From NCBI RefSeq assembly GCF_020216685.1, contig NZ_JAIWNS010000112.1:1-19113 (forward strand): a stretch of 19,113 bases of DNA. Direction: 5' to 3'. A model generated the notes under the pieces. It worked only from the letters and a program-made list of their open reading frames with translations. It did not search any database and was not told where the DNA came from. The translations under genes were made by a program, and so were the position numbers. The stretch comes from Methanospirillum hungatei. Lineage in GTDB: Archaea; Halobacteriota; Methanomicrobia; Methanomicrobiales; Methanospirillaceae. This document shows, piece after piece, positions 6,960 through 14,394 of the stretch (positions within the stretch are counted from its first letter, which is position 1; each line of letters starts with the position of its first letter).

Positions 6960-9446
6960 TTGAGCCTGGTACGTATGGTCCCTGTCATACTATTCATTCT
7001 CCTTATCATTCCTGCTACAATATCCCCGGTTTATGCACAAGAGCAGTGGGTGACAGCTCCGGGCTTTGGACCATCGTACATATCAGATACCATCCCCGAT
7101 ACGTTACTCCCAGGTCATTCATATCCTGTTCTGGTTACATTCCGGAACACCGGTCTTGTCAGCTGGCAGGATGAAATGAGGAGGATCGGCCTCCTCTATG
7201 AAGGGGATATGACAAAAGTTACTGCTATCCCTTCTTTTGTTGAGATCTCCCGTGATCTGAATATTACTCCTGGAAAACATGCAACTTTTGGATTTACGCT
7301 CCTTCCGGTGGGGACTCCGGGTTCTTATGATCTCTCCTTCTCGGTTGTCATGCGGTCAGCAACCGGTGACCAGAAGATAACCGAAGTGTTTGTGAAGCAT
7401 GTGACCATTGTCCCGACCGACGGGATCTCATCACCGGTAAATGGGTCGATCTTTGTAGAAAGCTGGGTATTGGATCTGGATGTTTACCTTGATTCAGCAT
7501 TTATGGGGAATGTCCCTGCGATAATTGCTGATGTGAAACCAGGTCAGTACAGGATACAGGTGAAGAATGATACCTTTGAGCGGACATATCCGGTTGATGT
7601 GGAACGGGGAGTTATGACACGGCTTCTCGTGAAGGGTGATGAAAAAAGCCCTGTTATTACAAAGAAAAAGGCAGGACCGGTATCTGACGGCACCATTATC
7701 GGATATATTGAAGCAAATATTCCGTTGATAATGATAATCTCAATGATCCTTCTCGTGTGTATCGGTGTTGGTATGTACGGACTGAGAAAACGAAACCGAA
7801 CCGAAGAGGAGAGAAAGAAAAAAGAAGATAAGGAGGATGAAGAGGACCCTGAAAAAGAGCGGGCAAAAAAAGAAAAAAATCTCCTGGATAAAATACACAG
7901 TCAGAAACCATTATTTGAAGGATTATCCCCGTCTTCTGATCCTATAAGCTCAGGTCGTATCACCGCTATGCCAATATCTGGTCAGAATGTGAAAGGATAC
8001 GATTCAAAGGTTCGAGGTGTTGGAAAGAGCATAATCGGAAAAGAATCTTCAGACGGGGGAAAAAAGCCTGACTCTCCTCAGGTTGCCCCTGATATCGAGG
8101 TCAGGGTTCAGGGTATTGATGTAAAACAAGGATCTGCGATTGCGAGTTTAGGTGTCTCAAACCACTCTGGTTCTCCAATTTCCATAGATGATCAAAGTAT
8201 TGGTGCAGGAGGATTTGGTTTAATTCCTGTTGGATTGAAAGAACCTGTTGATGATAATCCGGATGTCATTTTTCCTCTTCGGATAATATTTGAAGGGTCA
8301 GAAATAATCAGAAAAATCTCAATTCATTATAATCGTGGTATCGCTCTCCTTGCCAGGGGGGTTGTTGAAAAAGCCTATGAATATTTCTTGTCAGTATTAC
8401 ATGCTGATCCAAAAAATATTGAGGCATTATTACATCAGGCACACATTCTCATCGGATGGGGTCTTGAAGAAGAAGCATCAGCCCTCCTTGCTGAAATTAT
8501 TGAGATGGATCCTACCAATACTGAAGCAAAAAATGCCCTGAAAAAATTAGAACAAGATCAGGTCAGACGTAAAGAAAACCGTGAACCTGATCCCAAGCCT
8601 ACAATTAAAGATTATCCTGATGAACTCCTCGATCGGTATACTCCTATCCGTGTTCTGGGTGATGATCCATTTGCTACGGTTATCCTGGTCCGGAAAAATG
8701 ACACTGGTGATTTACGTGCTCTTAAAATTCCCCGGCCCATAGAAAAAATCGGCTCATCGTTATTCACCGAAATCTCTCTTCTCTATCAACTTCGTCATCC
8801 CTATGTGCTCCGGATGTACAAGGCTGAATTTACTCCGGTTGTCATGCTTGAGCTTGAATTTGTCTCCGGAGGGTGGTATGAAGGAAAACAATATATGAGG
8901 GTATCAGATTTACCAGTCCCGCTCCCCTTTCCCGTCTCTTTCCTGCTGATTGAAAAGATTGCAGAAGGGCTTGCGTATCTTCACCGGCAGGGTGTCCGTC
9001 ATTACCATCTCTCACCGAAATATATTCTACTGGATGAGCCACTGAATCCAAAAATCTCTGGTCTTATTCGTGAATCACTTCGAAGTGCGGGAGGAAGCGG
9101 TGTTGAGGAATTTTTCGTCTGTGCGCCAGAACAGGTGGATTCTTCCTTTTTTGGCAAACCCGGAAAAAGGACGGATATATTCCAATTGGGAGCAATATGG
9201 CTCTGGCTGATGACCGGCCGGATAATGGGAAAGGAAGAATCTGCGGATGAGATTATCTCAATGACAATGGGTAATGTGTCTTCTGATCCACCTCTTGAGT
9301 TGTATATTCCATTGGTAAAGAAACTTACAGCCCGTTTTAAAAAGGATCGGTATGCTTCAGTTGAGGCTTTTTTAGATGAGCTAAAGGAAATAAAATCTGA
9401 TTTTGATATGAGAGAAGGAATGGCATCTTCCGGAGATGATGGATGA
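6960..9446 (+). CDS. Transmembrane pseudokinase receptor 2 (Ig-like, PEGA-like, TM, Ig-like, TPR, kinase fold)
   Basis: The protein is 828 residues from TTG 6960, or 823 from ATG 6975. TTG is preferred weakly because it supplies arginine 5 to the signal peptide (1-26); neither start has a good ribosome site. Order: Ig-like domain (about 35-152, FRNTGLVSW), PEGA-like domain (about 160-224, degenerate), membrane helix (about 253-274), K/E-rich stretch (277-310), cytoplasmic Ig/CARDB-like domain (about 378-455), two TPR units (about 457-530), and kinase fold (about 553-812). The kinase fold keeps lysine 589 (RALKI), glutamate 604, APEQ (722-725) and aspartate 739. HRD is HYH (681-683), the asparagine position is tyrosine, and DFG is GLI (701-703). 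It is a predicted pseudokinase without magnesium-binding residues. The last bases overlap the next start (ATGA), implying translational coupling. Confidence 0.84.
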   Translation: MSLVRMVPVILFILLIIPATISPVYAQEQWVTAPGFGPSYISDTIPDTLLPGHSYPVLVTFRNTGLVSWQDEMRRIGLLYEGDMTKVTAIPSFVEISRDLNITPGKHATFGFTLLPVGTPGSYDLSFSVVMRSATGDQKITEVFVKHVTIVPTDGISSPVNGSIFVESWVLDLDVYLDSAFMGNVPAIIADVKPGQYRIQVKNDTFERTYPVDVERGVMTRLLVKGDEKSPVITKKKAGPVSDGTIIGYIEANIPLIMIISMILLVCIGVGMYGLRKRNRTEEERKKKEDKEDEEDPEKERAKKEKNLLDKIHSQKPLFEGLSPSSDPISSGRITAMPISGQNVKGYDSKVRGVGKSIIGKESSDGGKKPDSPQVAPDIEVRVQGIDVKQGSAIASLGVSNHSGSPISIDDQSIGAGGFGLIPVGLKEPVDDNPDVIFPLRIIFEGSEIIRKISIHYNRGIALLARGVVEKAYEYFLSVLHADPKNIEALLHQAHILIGWGLEEEASALLAEIIEMDPTNTEAKNALKKLEQDQVRRKENREPDPKPTIKDYPDELLDRYTPIRVLGDDPFATVILVRKNDTGDLRALKIPRPIEKIGSSLFTEISLLYQLRHPYVLRMYKAEFTPVVMLELEFVSGGWYEGKQYMRVSDLPVPLPFPVSFLLIEKIAEGLAYLHRQGVRHYHLSPKYILLDEPLNPKISGLIRESLRSAGGSGVEEFFVCAPEQVDSSFFGKPGKRTDIFQLGAIWLWLMTGRIMGKEESADEIISMTMGNVSSDPPLELYIPLVKKLTARFKKDRYASVEAFLDELKEIKSDFDMREGMASSGDDG

Positions 9447-11932
9447 GTTCCCGTTCGTTTTTAATTCTATTGATCTCCTTCGTGATACCGTTTTTATGTA
9501 TTACTCCTGTCTGTTGTGTTGATCAGAGTTCAATATCTGGTATTACGTTTCAGGGCGGAGAGTACTCTTCAGATAGCATTCCTGATGTCATGTATCCAGG
9601 TCAGAATGGTCAATACATGGTTGAGTTCCGTAATACGGGTATGACTGCCTGGGAACATGATGTTGAAAAGATAGGTGTCGAATATTCCGGGGATTCAAAC
9701 CTTATTACCATTGAACCATCGTTACAACTGTTACCGAAAGGATCCCGGGTCCATACCGGACAGAGTTATCAGTTTCCTTTTCTCATATCCGCGCATAGTG
9801 TCGGTCAGGTAAAACTCGCATTTGCTGTTGTCCGATTGTTACCAAACGGGAAAACGAACCGTATTTCAGATCCGGTTCTCTTCTCAATGGAAATTACTCC
9901 TGGATTGCCGCATAAAGATCAGAATACCGGTAGTATACAGGTTACTGCAGGCCCACTTCATGTACCTGTTGAACTTGATGGTATGCCTGCAGGTCTGACC
10001 CCGCTAACCCTTCCTGATATTCCGGTGGGCATGCATCATGTTGTGATGAAAGGAAAAGAAGGCGTGATGGAGAGGGATATTGAGGTAAAACCAAACACCA
10101 TCCATACAATCACCTATAGTCCGGAAAAGTCTGGGGTTTTGATTGAAACAAAAGAATCACTCTTACTGGAAAACTCAAATCCCATCCTGACTTTGATCTT
10201 ATCTAACTTTTTCATCATCCTCGGGGTAATTATTGCGCTGACAGTGGTAGCGGTAATTTCTATTGTGGTAATTTCTGGTGAGATCAAAAAGATAAAATTC
10301 GTGGTTTCACAAGTGCTTCCCTCCTCTGTTCAGAAGGAGAGTGGCCGGGATTTTGCAATCGAAACACGAAGAAGAACAACATCTGATGATGTGAGGTTTG
10401 ACCCGGTTCCCGGACTATTTAAACAGGGAGATAAAAAATCACTCAAATTAAAAATTACAAACCTGGGGACCAAACCAATTGTTGTTGATACGATTCGGAT
10501 TGACCCTGGAGAATGCAGGATTGTTTTTCGGGAGATATCTGATGATGATCCTGGAGATTGTGAGGTATCCCAGCAGGTTTCGTATATTGATGGGAACGGA
10601 ACAGAAAAAAGCCGGGTTATTCACCTTCGGTATCGTATCATGCCCAGAGATATCGATCTCTCATGGTTTTTCGAACGCTTCATTCAGAAAAACGGGAAGA
10701 TCATTGCAATACTGAAGATAAAAAATAACAATCCCTTTCCTCTTGAAGCAGATTCAGTCCTTCTTGCATCAGGAGAAGAGCGGGGAATCGAATTTTTAAT
10801 GGACATTCCTGATTCTGATGAACTATCGGTATTCAAAAAATTGCATATCCTGACTGAAAATGAATATTCCTTCCCTCTGTCGGTGAAGATCCCTTACAAT
10901 AAGGGGATATTTCTATTCTTCTCCAAAAAGTACTCAGAATCCCTGGAATGGTTTAACCAGCAGATCGATTTGGGGAATGATGATGGTACCCTCAAGCGGT
11001 ATCGGGATCTGATTAAGAGGAAGATGGATTCGTCTTCAGAAGCTAATACCATGGATTCATCTGACATACGTGACCATGAGCCTGATGTAAAGAGAAAGGT
11101 GGATGCACAGGCCGGCAATGCCACTCAGGTATCTCTCTCTCCCTCTTTGACAGGATTTCCAGACTCTTTACTGCCCATCTACAAACCATCTGCATTGATC
11201 TCAACAGATAGGCTTGGTATTATGTACCGGGCTCTCCGGGCTGCTGATAATATAGAAGTTGCTGTCAGGGTTCTTGATTCCGGGATAATCCCTGCCTCTC
11301 AGGTTGAATTACAGATACAGGCGTGGCGGTCACTTAAGCATATGAACATTATGCAGATCAAGTTCTGGGAACGTGATCCTGTTTATTTCCTGGAATTTGA
11401 TCTTCCATCCGGTGCAATACAATCGAAAAAGAGGATCTATTCGCTAGCAGATCTGAAAGTGCCCATACCTGCCAGGGCAGCACTTCGCATTGTCCGGGGG
11501 CTAGCAGAAGGGATTGATTATATACACCGGCAGGGTGTCCGTCACTATCTTCTTGAGCCCTCTGTCATCTTTCTTGATGATAAATTACAGCCGAAAATCT
11601 CCGGGTTTGATACATCTGCGTTAATTCAGTCAGGCATTCCTGATGATTGCTGGGTTATTGCCCCTGAGCAGAGGAATCCTGAAAAATTTGGCAATCCTGG
11701 TAAAAAGACGGATATCTATCAGGTCGGAGCGATCTTTTATTATCTTTTATCAGGACAGGTTCTCACCTGTAATGAGAGCATAAGTTCGCTGCCCTCACAT
11801 TTTCGGTCAGATTATAGGGTGTATGATTCAATTATTGAAAAATCCGTACATATTGATAAAAATGAACGGTATGGAGATATTCGGGAAATGGTTCATGAAA
11901 TAGATATCCTGCTGCGAACTATTAAAAAATAA
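9443..11932 (+). CDS. Transmembrane pseudokinase receptor 3 (most degenerate kinase fold)
   Basis: The 829-residue protein starts with ATG 9443 inside the preceding stop; GGAG (9432-9435) seven bases upstream supports it. A signal peptide covers about 1-25. An Ig-like domain spans about 36-153 (FRNTGMTAW). A PEGA domain lies at about 162-226 (GLTPLTLPDIPVGMHHV). A strong membrane helix spans about 249-277. Cytoplasmic beta-rich Ig-like segments (about 315-485) are followed by a single TPR-like hairpin (about 484-512, YNKGIFLFFSKKYSESLEWF), which aligns with the first TPR of receptor 2. The kinase fold (about 571-826) has lost the nucleotide-binding lysine (R609), the helix-C glutamate (Q624), the HRD aspartate (HYL, 701-703) and the DFG aspartate position (GFD, 721-723). 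Its glycine loop is also degraded. APEQ (740-743) and TDIYQ (756-760) remain. It likely acts by protein contact alone. The TPR gene follows six bases after its stop. Confidence 0.84.
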   Translation: MSSRSFLILLISFVIPFLCITPVCCVDQSSISGITFQGGEYSSDSIPDVMYPGQNGQYMVEFRNTGMTAWEHDVEKIGVEYSGDSNLITIEPSLQLLPKGSRVHTGQSYQFPFLISAHSVGQVKLAFAVVRLLPNGKTNRISDPVLFSMEITPGLPHKDQNTGSIQVTAGPLHVPVELDGMPAGLTPLTLPDIPVGMHHVVMKGKEGVMERDIEVKPNTIHTITYSPEKSGVLIETKESLLLENSNPILTLILSNFFIILGVIIALTVVAVISIVVISGEIKKIKFVVSQVLPSSVQKESGRDFAIETRRRTTSDDVRFDPVPGLFKQGDKKSLKLKITNLGTKPIVVDTIRIDPGECRIVFREISDDDPGDCEVSQQVSYIDGNGTEKSRVIHLRYRIMPRDIDLSWFFERFIQKNGKIIAILKIKNNNPFPLEADSVLLASGEERGIEFLMDIPDSDELSVFKKLHILTENEYSFPLSVKIPYNKGIFLFFSKKYSESLEWFNQQIDLGNDDGTLKRYRDLIKRKMDSSSEANTMDSSDIRDHEPDVKRKVDAQAGNATQVSLSPSLTGFPDSLLPIYKPSALISTDRLGIMYRALRAADNIEVAVRVLDSGIIPASQVELQIQAWRSLKHMNIMQIKFWERDPVYFLEFDLPSGAIQSKKRIYSLADLKVPIPARAALRIVRGLAEGIDYIHRQGVRHYLLEPSVIFLDDKLQPKISGFDTSALIQSGIPDDCWVIAPEQRNPEKFGNPGKKTDIYQVGAIFYYLLSGQVLTCNESISSLPSHFRSDYRVYDSIIEKSVHIDKNERYGDIREMVHEIDILLRTIKK

Positions 11933-11938
11933 TGAAAT

Positions 11939-13063
11939 ATGATTCTTAATGGTAATTCTTCACCTGTAATTTGCTCGATTCTCCTTATTATTTTTCTCCT
12001 CGTCTCCGGTGTGTCTGCAACACCAGCAGAATTTGAAAAATTACTTGCAGAAGGTGTTGATATGTATAACTCCGGTGATCGGGAGGCCGCTCTTCAGTTA
12101 TTTGAATCGGTTGTTCAGACGAATCCCTCCTGGCCCTATGGATGGCTCTGGAAAGGAACTGTCCTTGCTGATATGGGGAGAGATATGGAGGCTGAAGAAG
12201 CCTTTAAAACCGGGAGATGCCTTCTTAATCCTGATGCCTGTGATGACTCATCTTCTCCTCCTTTATCAGAAGTCCGTGAGTTGTATGGTGCTGAGCGGAT
12301 AAAATATCCGGTTGATGCCAATAACGGTGAAAGCATAGTCTCTCACCATCAGGGACCTGATCCCGGATACGTGGTCATTTCAGATCCTGGTCAATTGGAA
12401 AGAGAAGGGGATCGGTTCATGGAATCAGGAAAGTATGATGCAGCTCTTCAATCTTATCTCCTTGCAGAACGGATCGATCCCAGCAATCCTTCCTATTCCA
12501 GAAAAACAGGTGATGCCTACCGGGCAAAAGGGGATTTTCATTCTGCACTTGATGCCTGGAATCGTTCCCTTCAAAATGAAACAGATCCAGGGATGTCTGA
12601 TGGTCTTCGAAAGAAGAGGTCTCGTGCATTCTCTACCCTGAATATGCCGGATAAAGCCATTCAGGAACTTGAAGGGCTGAAATTTTCCGGTAATGATCCT
12701 CTGGTGTACAGTTATATGGGCGAGTTATATTCCAAATTACAGGACTATAGACATGCAGAAGAGTCGTTTCAAAATAGCCTCTCGTTCGATCCGAAAAATA
12801 TTGACGCTTCCCTGGGTCTTGCTGAGGCACTGATGCGTCAGGGAAAGATGGCGAAAGCAAAAGAGACTCTTGATTCTATCCCAAAATCAGCTCTCACTCC
12901 GGATCAGACGAATCTTTTAGAGAGATTAAAGAGAGAGTATACATATTATCAACAGGATAAAACGTCGGATCTCTCTTTTCTATTCAGCCATCCGGAGTTA
13001 TATATACTCACTGCTCTCGGTATCTTTGGTATTTTTTATTTCAGGGATAAAATTTTCAGATAA
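11939..13063 (+). CDS. Secreted TPR protein with C-terminal membrane anchor
   Basis: A 374-residue protein with an N-terminal signal peptide (about 1-27, ending GVSA-TP), TPR hairpins near 31-95 (AEGVDMYNSGDREAALQLFESVV) and 153-310 (for example EREGDRFMESGKYDAALQSYLLAERIDPSNP and YSYMGELYSKLQDYRHAEESFQNSLSFDP, given here only to locate the repeats), and a C-terminal hydrophobic helix (about 353-367) followed by RDKIFR. The predicted topology puts the TPR solenoid outside, held by the C-terminal helix. TPRs bind peptides or other proteins, so this is a likely scaffold for the ectodomains of the preceding receptors. It starts six bases after receptor 3 with no strong ribosome site, so coupling is probable. 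It has no catalytic motif, and no specific function is recognised. Confidence 0.8.
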   Translation: MILNGNSSPVICSILLIIFLLVSGVSATPAEFEKLLAEGVDMYNSGDREAALQLFESVVQTNPSWPYGWLWKGTVLADMGRDMEAEEAFKTGRCLLNPDACDDSSSPPLSEVRELYGAERIKYPVDANNGESIVSHHQGPDPGYVVISDPGQLEREGDRFMESGKYDAALQSYLLAERIDPSNPSYSRKTGDAYRAKGDFHSALDAWNRSLQNETDPGMSDGLRKKRSRAFSTLNMPDKAIQELEGLKFSGNDPLVYSYMGELYSKLQDYRHAEESFQNSLSFDPKNIDASLGLAEALMRQGKMAKAKETLDSIPKSALTPDQTNLLERLKREYTYYQQDKTSDLSFLFSHPELYILTALGIFGIFYFRDKIFR

Positions 13064-13064
13064 C

Positions 13065-13595
13065 CTATCTGCAATTACACATCTTTTTCCCGATCTCTGG
13101 TCTTGGTTGTTTCACCTCTATCATCGTTTTTGATTTCATACTTCCAAACAAGATCCCCTCTTTTCCATCACGTAATTTCTGCTCTCCACTGATAGTCAGG
13201 GCGTATGTTCCGGGCTGAATAAACGGGACCATAAAAGGTATGCGGTACTCCCTGCTCTCTCCATCCCCCGGAGCATCCAGATAGGTATTATTCTGAAGAA
13301 GGGTGGCCGGCCCAAGTGTTGCAGAGAGCAGAATCGAATTTTTCATATCAGTCTGGTTGTTTTTATTATGAACTGTTATGATCGGATGGATAGTAACTCC
13401 GGGATACACGGTTCTTTCTTCCGGTGGAATATTGATTGAAATGATTTGGAGATCGACATCAGATACATTGGCAGGATGAGAAATGCCAACAGACGGTGAC
13501 GAGAGGGAGATTAGGATGATAAGAATGGCGATGATTCCAAACATCAGCCTTGAAAGGCAGGAATGACTGATCATACCCATGATTTGGTACTCCAT
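13065..13595 (-). CDS. Small secreted or anchored CARDB-like protein
   Basis: A 176-residue protein with an N-terminal hydrophobic helix (about 17-38), either a signal peptide or an anchor, then a beta-rich domain (about 45-163). The domain pattern IISINIPPEE, TVYPGVTIHPIITVHNKNNQ and FIQPGTYALTISGE resembles CARDB/Ig-like adhesion modules common in methanogen surface proteins. Three possible N-glycosylation sequons are visible (NVS at 43, NQT at 80, NNT at 102-104). The C-terminus MCNCR holds two cysteines. The gene is convergent with the TPR gene, with one base between the stop codons, and its start lies about 27 bases from a shared AT-rich promoter element. Methionines 6 and 8 are alternative starts. 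No specific function is recognised; the location suggests an envelope role alongside the receptors. Confidence 0.68.
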   Translation of the reverse strand: MEYQIMGMISHSCLSRLMFGIIAILIILISLSSPSVGISHPANVSDVDLQIISINIPPEERTVYPGVTIHPIITVHNKNNQTDMKNSILLSATLGPATLLQNNTYLDAPGDGESREYRIPFMVPFIQPGTYALTISGEQKLRDGKEGILFGSMKSKTMIEVKQPRPEIGKKMCNCR

Positions 13596-13616
13596 GAGTT
13601 TATATTCTGTTATCTG

Positions 13617-13626
13617 GATATAATAT
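13617..13626. promoter_or_regulatory. AT-rich bidirectional TATA-like element
   Basis: The sequence gatataatat lies between the divergent CARDB-like gene (start 13595, minus) and the FdhD-like gene (start 13654, plus). It reads as a TATA-like box on both strands, about 25-30 bases from each start codon, implying leaderless or nearly leaderless transcripts. Neither start codon has a recognisable Shine-Dalgarno sequence, which fits. Confidence 0.42.
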
Positions 13627-13653
13627 GCAGATTACATAAAGTTCCATCCATCT

Positions 13654-14394
13654 ATGAACATTCTTGATCTCTCATCAGAACATCCGTCCGGTTCCCCGAA
13701 GGATGCTGCTTCATTTTTGTGTGATGAGGAACCGGTTGCGATATTCATCAATGGCAGGCATATCTCAACAGTTCTTCTCGTTCCTGGAAATCCCCGTGAA
13801 TATGTGACTGGTTATCTTTTTACTGAGCAGTATATCAAAACCGCCGATGAAATTGAGTCAATACGGGTTGAAAAAAACCGTGCCAGTGTTCTCACAACAA
13901 ATATATTCACAAGCCCCGGCCCGAAAAAAACAATTCTATCCGGATGCGGCGGTGCTGTCTCGTATATCGATCCTGGCAAACTTCCTGTTCTGATGGGGAC
14001 CTTTAGCATCCCTGCTTCCATCCTTGCATCATCATTCTCTCATTTCATGGCCAATGAGGAGAAAAAACCGGGCCTGGTTGTATCAGCTCTATACTGGCCT
14101 TCTCAATGCCTCATGTTCCGGCAGGATATCGGCGATGATCAGGTGACAGACCGGATGATTGGCGCAGGACTCATCGGAAAAATTGATTTCTCATCAACCT
14201 ATTGTCTCTGTTCACATACCGTAACTTCTGAAACCGTCCGAAAATGCCTGATGGCCGGGATCCCGGTTCTCCTCACGACCGGACATTGCACACGTCTTGC
14301 GGCTCAAATAGGTCAGAAAAACGGGCTATGTATTGGTATCATACAGGATACCCGATTATTGATACTATCACGACCTGAACGGATTACCCGGTGA
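13654..14394 (+). CDS. Divergent FdhD/NarQ-family sulfurtransferase
   Basis: Classical FdhD accepts sulfur from a cysteine desulfurase and delivers it to the molybdenum or tungsten bis-pterin cofactor of formate dehydrogenase. This 246-residue protein has the FdhD N-terminal half: EEPVAIFINGRHISTVLLVPGN (25-46, two residues over the quoted core EEPVAIFINGRH), YVTGYLFTEQYI, and a cysteine-glycine motif LSGCGG (95-100; C98 is the candidate sulfur carrier). The C-terminal half is unusual. The usual TGG-H segment reads SALYWP, the DIGRHN segment reads DIGDDQ (158-163), and the SGR segment reads CSHTV (186-190). It is either a paralogue with altered specificity or a degenerate copy. It ends inside the last codons of the opposing cysteine desulfurase fusion, and it shares an upstream AT-rich element with the CARDB-like gene. 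Family membership is fairly sure; classical function is doubtful. Confidence 0.75.
   Translation: MNILDLSSEHPSGSPKDAASFLCDEEPVAIFINGRHISTVLLVPGNPREYVTGYLFTEQYIKTADEIESIRVEKNRASVLTTNIFTSPGPKKTILSGCGGAVSYIDPGKLPVLMGTFSIPASILASSFSHFMANEEKKPGLVVSALYWPSQCLMFRQDIGDDQVTDRMIGAGLIGKIDFSSTYCLCSHTVTSETVRKCLMAGIPVLLTTGHCTRLAAQIGQKNGLCIGIIQDTRLLILSRPERITR

Larger units (their letters stand above)
4876..11932 (+). other. Tandem array of three paralogous transmembrane pseudokinase receptors
   Basis: Three consecutive genes share one plan: signal peptide, Ig-like domain with an FRN(N/T)G-(V/T)-W core, PEGA-type domain, one membrane helix, variable cytoplasmic linker, and a C-terminal protein-kinase fold lacking catalytic aspartates. 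The invariant string GVRHY sits where the catalytic loop should be. Copies two and three share an identical 20-base DNA block there (8982-9001 and 11525-11544), and copy one shares 11 bases of it. The genes are separated by 38 bases and by a 4-base ATGA overlap. The array arose by duplication followed by divergence of the linker modules. Confidence 0.85.

Noticed and set aside
9494..9520. Lipoprotein signal in receptor 3 (adjacent cysteines near the signal peptide end)
   Set aside because: The sequence around the cysteines does not fit the L-A/S-G/A-C lipobox, so an ordinary signal peptide or anchor is more likely.
4876..11932. Active serine/threonine kinases
   Set aside because: Overall similarity suggests kinases, but the catalytic and metal-binding aspartates are absent in all three copies.
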